DNA from: JAUUZT01 sp964654015
GTDB taxonomy: Bacteria > Chloroflexota > Dehalococcoidia > GIF9 > AB-539-J10
DNA: 8,317 nucleotides
Assembly: GCA_964654015.1 (NCBI GenBank)
Contig: CAZZHQ010000105.1
Span: 1 to 8,317, forward strand
Reading direction: 5' to 3'
Positions 1-6,100 of the stretch are shown piece by piece. The notes under the pieces are model-generated. The model searched no databases, was not told where the DNA came from, and saw only the letters and a list, made by a program, of their open reading frames with translations. The stretch's first letter is position 1. Each line of letters starts with the position of its first letter. A program made the position numbers and the translations under genes.

Positions 1-1
1 C

Positions 2-403
2 CCGGATGCAATCAAATGGACAGGGATTCTCCTAATCCCGACGATAGTTATCCACGAACTCTTTCATGGTGCGGCTTGCTATCTGTTGACTCACCCGCAT
101 CGTTGTCCCAAATTTTGCCTAAAACGCGTTATTTGGCCTTACACATTTCTCCCTTCAGGAGCATTTCTTTCAAAGCGTGCAGCAATCGGTGCTGTGCTAG
201 TTCCGCTTTCGCTAGCTATCTTCCCTCTTATGATATATATCTTCTTGTCCCAATACGAGTGGGTATTGTCATTATCAATTTTTGCCTTTCTAAATGCAGC
301 AGCTTGCTACAATGATATAAATCATGCGATTTATCTTGGCACCAAGGAAGATGACATACAGATCGCTTTTCGAAAGAAATATAATGCAACATATCCTCAT
401 TAG
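2..403 (+). CDS. DUF3267-type putative membrane zincin metallopeptidase, C-terminal part (5' end outside window)
   Basis: The frame is open from base 2 to a TAG at 401-403, giving 133 residues. No start codon is needed inside the window, so this is the 3' part of a longer gene. About residue 17 it reads IHELFHG, a HExxH zinc-binding motif of metallopeptidases in which both histidines and the glutamate are present. A short PKF stretch follows, then a hydrophobic block around residues 60-100 (likely one long or two membrane segments). Further on is an asparagine-containing segment (FLNAAACYNDI) before a polar tail. This order (HExxH, PKF, membrane segments, N..xxxD) fits the DUF3267 family of putative zincin peptidases, whose substrates are unknown. 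The C-terminus looks natural, so I see no sign that an insertion cut this end. It is probably the chromosomal flank of the element. The family call comes from motif order only. Confidence 0.6.
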   Translation, partial: PDAIKWTGILLIPTIVIHELFHGAACYLLTHPHRCPKFCLKRVIWPYTFLPSGAFLSKRAAIGAVLVPLSLAIFPLMIYIFLSQYEWVLSLSIFAFLNAAACYNDINHAIYLGTKEDDIQIAFRKKYNATYPH

Positions 404-480
404 TATTAATACTAGCCCAATGATGGCTCATGAACTTGTTCGGAACGTGTGAAGACTTTGCTATCAATTCTATCTGGGAT

Positions 481-1614
481 TCATCTCGTGGCCGACACGC
501 CAGCAGGCAGCACCTCGTTCAGACTTCTGGCAGCGGCTTCCTGAAGTCCGGGTGTAACGTGCGAATAAACGTCTAGGGTGATCGCCACCGTCGAGTGCCC
601 CAGCATCTCGCTGACTATCTTGGGGTGAACACCTTCCCGTAGCATCAGCGAGGCACAGCTATGCCTTAGGTCATGGAACCTGACCTTCAGCCCTATATCC
701 CTCGTTATTTTATGAAAGTTGTGCGTTACAGTACTCGGGTCGAGGGGCTTGCCATTGGGGTGACAGAACACCAGGTCATCGAGGCTCAAAGTTCGGCCCT
801 GTTCCATGAATAGCTGCTCCTGGCTTGACCTATATTCTCTAAGATAGCAGGTAAGCTTGGGGGTCATGCTGACCCTGCGTCGGCTGTGTTCGGTCTTGGG
901 CTCCTTGAACTCCACCCTACCCCTACCCTTATATATCACCTGGCTGACCGATAGGCTTGTCATAATGAGGTCGATGTCCCTCCACCTCAAACCGAGTATC
1001 TCATTCCTGCGTAGGCCGGTGGATATGGCCGTGTAGATGACCGGGTAGTAATAGTTGTTTTGTGCCCTCGCCAGCAGCAGGCTGACCTCGTCTTGTGATA
1101 GGGTGGTCATGGTTCTATAGCGAGGCACTGGCGGGTCTGCAGACTCTGTCGGGTTGCGCCCAATGTATCCCTGTTTAACCGCCCACTTCAACGACTGACT
1201 TAACACCCTGTGAATATGCAGCACCGTACGGTTGGACAGCTTCTGGCAGGCCGAGCCATAATAAGCCTGTATCACTTGAGCCTTCAGGCTATCAAGTTTT
1301 ATATGCCCCAACGCCGGAATCAAATGTATCCCGACAATATATTCGTAGAAGTCCTGCGTGCGAAGTGAGCAGTTAGTCATGCAATACCCTTCCAGCCACT
1401 GTTTGAGTAGCTGGGCTAATGTAAGATGGCTAGGCGGCGTATAGGTGCCCTTGTCCATAGTGGTAAGCAGCTCCCGTAGCCGCCTCTGGGCATCGGCCTT
1501 TTTACCCTTAATCGTCTCATAGTACCTCTGTGGCTTGCCGTCCGGCTTAGTGCCGGTCCAAATGGTTATCTGCCAGCCCCCATTCTCGCTGCGCTTGCGT
1601 ATGTTGCCTTTCAT
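481..1614 (-). CDS. int: Tyrosine site-specific recombinase (phage/island integrase)
   Basis: This 377-residue protein catalyses DNA strand exchange between an element and its chromosomal site. Residues 1-57 form a basic arm-binding region (GWQITIWTG, GKKADAQRRL). Residues 63-160 are the SAM-like core-binding domain (LTLAQLLKQWLEGY...). Residues 170-360 are the catalytic domain. The catalytic set is complete: R202 in TGLRRNE, K240 in EPKTEHSRRR, H314 and R317 in FHDLRH, H340 in LGHS, and the nucleophile Y350 in DVYSHV. Length is normal for the family. The ATG at 1614 has a GAAGG ribosome site 5 nt upstream (1620-1624). The stop codon is 78 bp from the end of the zincin gene, so the gene is transcribed toward the likely element edge. 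An attachment site may lie in 404-480, but no repeat proves it. No typical excisionase sits beside it; the nearest candidates are the 190-residue neighbour and the HTH gene at the far end. Confidence 0.95.
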   Translation of the reverse strand: MKGNIRKRSENGGWQITIWTGTKPDGKPQRYYETIKGKKADAQRRLRELLTTMDKGTYTPPSHLTLAQLLKQWLEGYCMTNCSLRTQDFYEYIVGIHLIPALGHIKLDSLKAQVIQAYYGSACQKLSNRTVLHIHRVLSQSLKWAVKQGYIGRNPTESADPPVPRYRTMTTLSQDEVSLLLARAQNNYYYPVIYTAISTGLRRNEILGLRWRDIDLIMTSLSVSQVIYKGRGRVEFKEPKTEHSRRRVSMTPKLTCYLREYRSSQEQLFMEQGRTLSLDDLVFCHPNGKPLDPSTVTHNFHKITRDIGLKVRFHDLRHSCASLMLREGVHPKIVSEMLGHSTVAITLDVYSHVTPGLQEAAARSLNEVLPAGVSATR

Positions 1615-1634
1615 ATTTACCTTCGAGCGTCAAT

Positions 1635-1669
1635 TTGTACTTGAAAAACATTGTACTCCGGGGCCGGAG
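1635..1669 (-). promoter_or_regulatory. Candidate integrase promoter with repeated TTGTACT boxes
   Basis: On the minus strand a TACAAT -10-like box (1655-1650) lies 35 nt before the integrase ATG, but there is no good -35 box. TTGTACT (plus-strand reading) occurs twice, at 1635-1641 and 1651-1657, with a 16-bp period. The second copy overlaps the -10 box. Next to it is a perfect inverted repeat, CTCCGG-GG-CCGGAG (1656-1669). Such repeats beside an integrase gene could be arm-type integrase sites or an operator; that role is inferred. Confidence 0.35.
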
Positions 1670-1693
1670 GCGGAGAAATAGGCAGTTTCCATG

Positions 1694-1711
1694 TAGTTGA
1701 CGCGGCAACTA
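1694..1711. repeat. 6-bp inverted repeat between the integrase and the 190-residue gene
   Basis: TAGTTG (1694-1699) and CAACTA (1706-1711) are perfectly complementary around a 6-nt loop. The site lies just past the stop of the 190-residue gene in its reading direction. No T run follows, so it is not a classical terminator. It could be a protein-binding site or chance. Confidence 0.35.
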
Positions 1712-1742
1712 TCAGTTTCAGGCATGTATACCCTGCGTCTGA

Positions 1743-2315
1743 TTAATCGCTGATCTGTTTTGCTACTAATTTAGTAATCTCGGTATCACCGGTCACTAAT
1801 TCGTATATATATGCATCTTGCTGCCAATCACCCCACATATCATCGGGCTTCTCAGGCTGCTTCTTTAGATACTTCCTTACCCTTTCCATAAGAGCCATTG
1901 CGTATGCTTGCCTGATAAGCTGATCTCCATTATTTATGTCTTTGAATATGTAATAAAGACGGCTTATCCACCTCGCCTGACGAATAGTGAATAGTCCTTG
2001 ATCTTTTATGGATTGTGCCCATGCCCGCATAACAGCAGGCAAAGCCTCTGGGGTGATATCGGTTTTCGTTAGAGCTAATAGATGCCAAGGCTTATCCTCA
2101 GGGTCAGGGGGCTCCTTCTTCTCCTTTTGTTTAATTTCGGTTATCTGCTTCTGAACTGCACTCAGTCCAGGCCATCCCGGCTTATATTGCCATCCTAAAG
2201 CCTTTATTTTTCTAATAGACTCATATCTTACGAGCTTTATTGGCCGGTTCTTATTTCTCAGGTATTCCTCGGCAATGATCTCTCTAACTCTAAGCGGAAT
2301 GTTCTTGCCTCTCAT
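1743..2315 (-). CDS. Hypothetical element protein, 190 residues
   Basis: I do not recognise this protein. The start is well supported: AAAGGAGG (complement at 2321-2328) precedes the ATG at a 5-nt spacing. Residues 1-50 are basic and probably helical (REIIAEEYLRNKNRPIKLVR), followed by a tryptophan-rich turn (GWQYKPGWPG). Residues 60-75 form a charged K/E/P linker. Residues 77-155 look helical (ALPAVMRAWA, RQARWISRLYYIF). The C-terminus is acidic and aromatic (DDMWGDWQQDAYIYEL). There is no signal peptide or membrane segment, so it should be cytoplasmic. It sits upstream of the integrase in the same direction, 128 bp apart, and is divergent from the primase. That position suits a DNA-binding accessory or regulator of the element, but the sequence does not show it. 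Confidence 0.8.
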   Translation of the reverse strand: MRGKNIPLRVREIIAEEYLRNKNRPIKLVRYESIRKIKALGWQYKPGWPGLSAVQKQITEIKQKEKKEPPDPEDKPWHLLALTKTDITPEALPAVMRAWAQSIKDQGLFTIRQARWISRLYYIFKDINNGDQLIRQAYAMALMERVRKYLKKQPEKPDDMWGDWQQDAYIYELVTGDTEITKLVAKQISD

Positions 2316-2425
2316 TATAGCCTCCTTTGCGAAATCATCGATTTCTATAGCTTCAGTGCCTTTGTGGATTTGTCCACCTGGTTAGATACGATTTATAGCT
2401 GGACAGACAAATTATTAGGAGTATC

Positions 2426-2461
2426 ATGACAATTACTATATATAGTTTAGCACATTTTTAG
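2426..2461 (+). CDS. Possible 11-residue upstream ORF in the primase leader
   Basis: An ATG at 2426 is preceded by AGGAG (2417-2421) at a 4-nt spacing and reads 11 codons to TAG. It lies 45 nt before a second short ORF. The good ribosome site is the only evidence. The ATG falls near the 12-bp palindrome, so it may be chance. If real, it would act through its translation and not its product. Confidence 0.2.
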   Translation: MTITIYSLAHF

Positions 2462-2486
2462 CGATAAGTAGCACATAAGCGCGCTG

Positions 2487-2500
2487 AAAAAGGAGGTGAT
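2487..2500 (+). promoter_or_regulatory. Full-length consensus Shine-Dalgarno sequence
   Basis: AAAAAGGAGGTGAT contains AAGGAGGTGAT, an uninterrupted match to the 16S rRNA 3' end. It stands 5 nt before the ATG at 2506. It is much stronger than the primase's own site (AAGGA, 2619-2623). It argues that ribosomes load at 2506. Confidence 0.75.
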
Positions 2501-2505
2501 TACAA

Positions 2506-2580
2506 ATGGTCATCCGGGGCTGTAACCAGAACTGGTCGAGTTTTAGGGCTGCCCCGGTAAGCCATAAAGGTAAAGACTAA
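2506..2580 (+). CDS. 24-residue leader ORF, in frame with the primase
   Basis: The ATG at 2506 follows a consensus ribosome site and reads 24 codons to TAA (2578-2580). The peptide (starting MVIRGCNQNW) resembles nothing I know. The frame is the same as the primase frame, and no other stop lies between that TAA and the primase ATG at 2629. A single stop therefore separates the two. Readings: a leader peptide that tunes primase expression through the RNA structure inside it; an old upstream start of the primase closed by a point mutation; or an independent micropeptide. The primase needs no extra N-terminus, since its catalytic domain starts about 20 residues into the 707-residue form. I favour a leader ORF. 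Confidence 0.4.
   Translation: MVIRGCNQNWSSFRAAPVSHKGKD
2514..2557 (+). promoter_or_regulatory. Nested RNA stem-loop inside the leader ORF
   Basis: CCGGGGC (2514-2520) pairs perfectly with GCCCCGG (2551-2557). Between them ACCAG (2525-2529) pairs with CTGGT (2532-2536), giving a GC-rich outer stem enclosing a small hairpin. The structure starts 6 nt after the leader start codon and ends 71 nt before the primase ATG. A ribosome translating the leader would have to open it. There is no U run after it, so it is not a classical terminator. It matches no riboswitch class that I recognise. Confidence 0.4.
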
Positions 2581-2628
2581 AACTATAAAAATACGTGGTC
2601 GCAATTTATAAAGCGATCAAGGATCATA

Positions 2629-4752
2629 ATGAATTTATTAGGAGAAAAGTCATTGGAAATTCATGAAATATTGACCATGCTCTACAACGAGAAGTACCCG
2701 ATAATTCCCTCCGGAGGAGGAGAAGATGGAAAGCGGCCACTTTTAGGTAGTTGGAAACGATACCAGACTAAACTGCCCGCAGATGCCACGATACTTTACT
2801 GGAACAGCCAGCTAAAGCCACAGCTATGGGGGTGTGTTACTGGCCAGTTCTCGGGAATCGTAGTGCTTGATGCGGACGATGAGGTCGCCATGACCCTGTT
2901 CCGGGAAGCAGGACTCCTGCCGCACGTCAGAACACCACGCGGAGGAGCCCACTACTGGTTTCACCATCCCGGCCATCCAGTAGCTACAAGGTCAGGTATC
3001 CTACAAAAACTCGATGTCCGAGGCGATGGCGGGTTTTGTAACTTCTTAGGTAAGAATCCTGCCACGGGCGGAGAATACATCATTGAAATTCTGCCCACTC
3101 GTGACAAACTTTATCCGTGGGACAAGATGCCCGTAAGCATACTGGAGGCAATGCAGAAAAGCAGTATGGCATTAAGGGCACCATCAACCACTGCGTCCGG
3201 GGCAACTATCCCCGAGGGGCAGCGCAACTGCCAACTGACAAGCTTGGCGGGTATAATGCGGAGCGCAGGCATGACAGAACCGGAGATAATGCCTGCCTTA
3301 TTCAAAACTAATCAAGATAGGTGCCAGCCCCCATTGGACGATGCTGAAGTTCAGCGGATCGTGACAAGCATATGCCGGTATGAGCCTAATGACCTTGAAC
3401 CCTTTACGGATACAGGCAATGCTGAATTCATGGTCAAGCTATACAAAGACGAGCTTAGGTATGATCACCGGCATAAAAAGTGGCTCATCTGGGAAAAGCA
3501 CCACTGGATACCTGATAAGAATGGCAGGGTATCGCGCTTGGCCATAACTGCAGCCAGAACCAGAGCCGCACTGGCTAACAACATTGACGATGAAGAACTA
3601 AAGAAGAAAATCGTCAAGTGGGCTAGAGAGAGTGAAAACCGTTTCCGAATAGAGGCCTGCATCGGTATGGCACAAAAGATCGAGCCATTTGCAGATAAAG
3701 GCGAGGGCTGGGATGGCAACAGGATGCTGCTGGGTGCAGAAAACGGGGTGATCGACCTGTATACAGGGCAGTTGAGAGATGGGCGGCCCGAGGACTTTAT
3801 AACAATGTCCACATACCTTAATTTCGACCCCGATGCCAAATGCCCACGTTGGGAACAGTTCATTAAAGAGATATTCCCCGACCCCGAACTGGCGGATTGG
3901 ATACGGAGGGTTCTTGGCTACTCCATCAGCGGAGATGCTACTGAGCATCTTGTCTTTATGGGGTATGGGTCGGGTGGTAACGGCAAGACCAGATTCCTTA
4001 ATGCGGTTCGTGCGGCTTTGGGAGACTATGCACAGAATACACCATTCTCCACATTCGCACTACCAAAAACAACCACCACAAATGACTTGGCAGCGCTGGA
4101 AAACGCTCGTTTTGTCATCAGCAGTGAGACCACTGAGGGTACGCATCTGAATGAAGAGCGTATCAAGACTATCAGCGGTGAAGACCCGGTAGATGCGCGG
4201 TTCTTGTATAAGGAGTTCGCTTCATTCGAACCGCACTTGAAATTGTGGCTTTTTGTTAACCATAAGCCGCAGATAACAGATGATTCCGTCGGTATCTGGC
4301 GTCGCATGAGGTTGATACCGTTCACCAAGCAGTTTATAGGGCAAGACGCTGACAAACAGCTCGGTAACAAGCTACGGGCAGAAGCTTCTGGCATACTTGC
4401 CTGGTTGGTGCAAGGCTGCATGGAGTGGCAAAGGCGAGGGCTAACGCCGATACCTGAATGCGTACAGGCGGCTACCCAGGAGTACCAACGCGAAAATGAT
4501 GATCTATCGCGGTTTATAGTGGACTACTGTGTTGTCGATCCCCAGAGAGAAGTCAAAGCAGGCAATTTATTCAAATTGTACTGTTTATGGGCGAGAAACG
4601 AGGGTATAAAGGATAAGGATACCCTAACATTGACCTCTTTCGGTCGCAGGATGACTGAACGGTATAAAAAACGCAAGAAGCCCGATGGTTCGTATTATCA
4701 GGGAATCGGCACACAGAACCCTATGTACGACCCTACGGCACTGGAGCAGTGA
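2629..4752 (+). CDS. Prim-pol / SF3 helicase replication protein (phage P4/D5-type primase)
   Basis: The 707-residue protein would make primers and unwind DNA to replicate the element. Residues 15-160 form the bifunctional primase-polymerase domain, with metal-binding D81 and D83 in VLDADD, H108 in GGAHYWF and D129 in LDVRGDGG. Residues 195-252 resemble the primase C-terminal helical domain PriCT-1 (GQRNCQLTSLAGIMR). Residues 265-425 are the D5-type N-terminal region. Residues 430-570 are the superfamily 3 helicase: Walker A GSGGNGKT (447-454, K453), Walker B region FVISSE (E500), motif C LFVNHKP (N544) and an arginine-finger candidate in WRRMR (558-561). All key residues are present and the length is typical of such fusions. 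The start is supported by AAGGA at 2619-2623, 5 nt upstream; the leader ORF lies ahead in the same frame. With the integrase it defines a self-replicating integrative element. Confidence 0.93.
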   Translation: MNLLGEKSLEIHEILTMLYNEKYPIIPSGGGEDGKRPLLGSWKRYQTKLPADATILYWNSQLKPQLWGCVTGQFSGIVVLDADDEVAMTLFREAGLLPHVRTPRGGAHYWFHHPGHPVATRSGILQKLDVRGDGGFCNFLGKNPATGGEYIIEILPTRDKLYPWDKMPVSILEAMQKSSMALRAPSTTASGATIPEGQRNCQLTSLAGIMRSAGMTEPEIMPALFKTNQDRCQPPLDDAEVQRIVTSICRYEPNDLEPFTDTGNAEFMVKLYKDELRYDHRHKKWLIWEKHHWIPDKNGRVSRLAITAARTRAALANNIDDEELKKKIVKWARESENRFRIEACIGMAQKIEPFADKGEGWDGNRMLLGAENGVIDLYTGQLRDGRPEDFITMSTYLNFDPDAKCPRWEQFIKEIFPDPELADWIRRVLGYSISGDATEHLVFMGYGSGGNGKTRFLNAVRAALGDYAQNTPFSTFALPKTTTTNDLAALENARFVISSETTEGTHLNEERIKTISGEDPVDARFLYKEFASFEPHLKLWLFVNHKPQITDDSVGIWRRMRLIPFTKQFIGQDADKQLGNKLRAEASGILAWLVQGCMEWQRRGLTPIPECVQAATQEYQRENDDLSRFIVDYCVVDPQREVKAGNLFKLYCLWARNEGIKDKDTLTLTSFGRRMTERYKKRKKPDGSYYQGIGTQNPMYDPTALEQ

Positions 4753-4755
4753 GAT

Positions 4756-4851
4756 ATGAATCGGCGTACAAAGCTGCCCACTTTGCACGGTTTGCACGGT
4801 TCCCAGCAAAGTATTTGTACGGCACTGCCACACGATAAGTTCTTAACTTAG
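4756..4851 (+). CDS. Possible 31-residue ORF coupled to the primase stop
   Basis: An ATG lies 3 nt after the primase TGA, with GGAG (4743-4746) 9 nt upstream inside the primase end, so translational coupling is possible. It reads 31 codons to TAG. The peptide contains the repeat LHGLHG, encoded by a 9-bp tandem repeat. I know no family for it and coding potential cannot be judged at this length. Confidence 0.2.
   Translation: MNRRTKLPTLHGLHGSQQSICTALPHDKFLT
4782..4799. repeat. Tandem 9-bp repeat within an inverted pair
   Basis: TTTGCACGG occurs twice head to tail. An 8-bp inverted pair flanks it: CGTACAAA (4765-4772) and TTTGTACG (4814-4821). The arrangement just after the replication gene could bind a protein, including the replication protein. 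Two copies are few for an iteron origin. Confidence 0.4.
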
Positions 4852-4870
4852 TACGCAGACCCGGAATACC

Positions 4871-4915
4871 AGTAATTCAGGGGGTGGGCCTAAACAGCCC
4901 ACCCCCTGAATTACT
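4871..4915. repeat. Perfect 19-bp inverted repeat with a 7-nt loop
   Basis: The arm AGTAATTCAGGGGGTGGGC (4871-4889) is exactly complementary to 4897-4915, with loop CTAAACA. The RNA hairpin would be very stable: a GC-rich upper stem and an A/U-rich base. It comes 119 nt after the primase stop. No U run follows on either strand, so an intrinsic terminator is possible but atypical. Other readings are a transcript-end stabiliser, a structured RNA, a short palindromic repeat element or a single-strand origin. Confidence 0.85.
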
Positions 4916-5061
4916 CCCTGCGCTCCCGTCCCCCCCTACCGACCACATCCGTGACCCTGTCCCCGGCCACGCCTTGAGCCCCTCCGGTGGCAACCGCACC
5001 AAAACTGCCCGCGCCAGGGCACCTGCCGTCATACCATCGATCTCCGCACCCCATGATCGGT
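4916..5061. other. GC-rich tract without a convincing gene
   Basis: The sequence from the hairpin to the next promoter is clearly richer in G+C than its surroundings and C-rich on the plus strand. A GTG-started frame covers it (4884-5066), but it starts inside the hairpin, is rich in proline and alanine and lacks a ribosome site. Two short minus-strand frames of about 50 codons also exist because stop codons are rare at this composition. I see no gene I would defend. With 4753-4870, this makes about 320 bp whose only clear structure is the repeats. Confidence 0.4.
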
Positions 5062-5067
5062 TATAAT
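5062..5067 (+). promoter_or_regulatory. TATAAT -10 box placed for a leaderless transcript
   Basis: A perfect TATAAT ends 8 nt before the ATG at 5076, so transcription would start at or within a base or two of the start codon. No Shine-Dalgarno sequence is present in that gap. There is no good -35 box at the 17-bp position. Leaderless translation fits both facts. Confidence 0.5.
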
Positions 5068-5075
5068 ATGGCTAC

Positions 5076-5282
5076 ATGGATAAGAAGACGCTTTCAGCCC
5101 TTCAAATAGCAGGCATCGTCCTGCAGGTCATAACCCTCTTACTGGTGCTGGCCCTCTTCTATATTATGAGTACTCGCATTACCGCCGTTGAGCAAAAGCA
5201 GGCTGTGCTGGAAAACCATATAGACGTGCTTCGGGACGCTCAAATTAACATCCAGTCCTTTCGTAGCTATCCTGACCAATAA
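5076..5282 (+). CDS. Small membrane-anchored coiled-coil protein, 68 residues
   Basis: After a short basic start (MDKKTL), residues 8-31 form one hydrophobic transmembrane helix (IAGIVLQVITLLLVLALFYI). Residues 33-60 have a heptad-like spacing of hydrophobics (I35, V38, V44, I49, L52), as in a short coiled coil, then a polar tail. The basic N-terminus should stay in the cytoplasm with the coiled coil outside. I do not recognise a family. Small proteins of this plan occur as phage spanins, holin-like proteins and septum or membrane-complex subunits, and none is specifically supported. It has no ribosome site and is probably read from a leaderless transcript. It converges with the OB-fold gene, with 31 bp between the stops. 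Confidence 0.65.
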   Translation: MDKKTLSALQIAGIVLQVITLLLVLALFYIMSTRITAVEQKQAVLENHIDVLRDAQINIQSFRSYPDQ

Positions 5283-5313
5283 TAATCACTCTTTCCAGTC
5301 CGGTTTCGGGGGT

Positions 5314-6036
5314 TCACTCCTCCGTACCCTTTGCAATCAACTCTATGGACAATGAATCAATTTCGGGTATCGTTACTTGGTTTCCAAATAATGCCGAATA
5401 TAATTGCAGTCCTTTGACCGTACCCCATACATCTACAATATCTTTTTCTAATAAACGTGGCCCCTTATAATTAATAAAAACAACATTATCAAAATATCCA
5501 AGATACTGAGTTTCCTTTGTAGCCAAACGTAGTGAATAATCATCCCCGCCGTTAGATATAACCTGTACCAATTTCCCTCGATAATGGACTATTTGCCCAA
5601 CATATTGCTCATTGTGTCTCATTAAATCATCATAGGGAATTGTAATTGCCCTACTTTTTATCTCACTTATTGTTAATTTTGGCGGTGCCTGATTTGCTTC
5701 AGGCGTTGTTTGAGATTTTGAATTGGAGCAAACTCCAACAATTGCAAAGATTACTATACCTGCGATTATGATGGCTACGCATCCTATCCCTACATTTTTT
5801 TTCTGCGCCTTCGCTTTCTCGTTATCTGGTTTATCTGTGCTTGAATATTGAACTGCCGGTTGTTGTGGCACTTCAATGGTTGGTTGATCGGATGGTTGTT
5901 GCGATGCCCCTACAGGAGGCAGATATATCATCGGCCCTTGTTGTGACCAGGCTAAAGAACAATTACAGTAAGGACAGGGATTTGTAGCATATAGAATATC
6001 CTTGCCACATCGCGGGCACTTATACCATTGCTGCAT
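5314..6036 (-). CDS. Zinc-ribbon, single-TM, OB-fold (tRNA_anti-like) protein
   Basis: Residue numbers count from the upstream ATG at 6039. Residues 7-27 form a zinc ribbon with C8, C11, C22 and C25 (CPRC...CPYC). Residues 40-82 are a proline/glutamine-rich linker. Residues 83-104 are a transmembrane helix. Residues 140-235 read as a beta-rich OB fold (YVGQIVHYRGKLVQV, DIVDVWGTVKGLQ, VTIPEIDSLSIELI) like the tRNA_anti-like family found in bacterial surface and zinc-ribbon proteins. The ribbon would be cytoplasmic and the OB fold outside; the ligand is unknown. Two ATGs are adjacent. GGAGGA (complement 6041-6046) is 1 nt from the first and 4 nt from the second, so I chose the second (6036, 240 residues). 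It starts about 65 bp after the marR stop on the same strand with no terminator between, so cotranscription is likely. Confidence 0.8.
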   Translation of the reverse strand: MQQWYKCPRCGKDILYATNPCPYCNCSLAWSQQGPMIYLPPVGASQQPSDQPTIEVPQQPAVQYSSTDKPDNEKAKAQKKNVGIGCVAIIIAGIVIFAIVGVCSNSKSQTTPEANQAPPKLTISEIKSRAITIPYDDLMRHNEQYVGQIVHYRGKLVQVISNGGDDYSLRLATKETQYLGYFDNVVFINYKGPRLLEKDIVDVWGTVKGLQLYSALFGNQVTIPEIDSLSIELIAKGTEE

Positions 6037-6100
6037 CATATCCTCCTATATCACAACCACTGCTTCCATATCCCTAACCTCAACCCCCCTGTCTCCAATA

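Larger units (their letters stand above)
2316..2505. promoter_or_regulatory. Divergent control region with palindromes upstream of the primase
   Basis: This stretch separates the minus-strand 190-residue gene from the plus-strand leader and primase. It contains GTGGA-TTTG-TCCAC (2364-2377). A wider inverted pair, ATTTGTC (2368-2374) with GACAAAT (2406-2412), encloses TGTCCA (2371-2376) and TGGACA (2400-2405). There is also a perfect 12-bp palindrome, ACTATATATAGT (2435-2446). A weak plus-strand promoter may be TTGTCC (2370-2375) with TATAGC (2394-2399) at an 18-bp spacing. The inverted pairs would overlap that promoter, as an operator would. Replication-origin function is also possible, since the replication protein is adjacent, but I see no iteron array. 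Confidence 0.4.

Noticed and set aside
228..467. 79-codon minus-strand frame
   Set aside because: It is antisense to the zincin gene, whose HExxH motif and family-like layout make that frame the real one.
3465..4421. Several long minus-strand frames within the primase
   Set aside because: All lie opposite the continuous prim-pol/helicase frame with complete motifs, and their serine/leucine-rich translations are typical antisense shadows.
4624..4833. 69-codon minus-strand frame over the primase end
   Set aside because: Its TVQTVQ repeat merely reflects the tandem TTTGCACGG read backward, and most of it overlaps the primase C-terminus.
4884..5066. 60-codon plus-strand frame rich in proline and alanine
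   Set aside because: It begins with GTG inside the 19-bp inverted repeat, lacks a ribosome site and is explained by low stop-codon frequency in GC-rich DNA.
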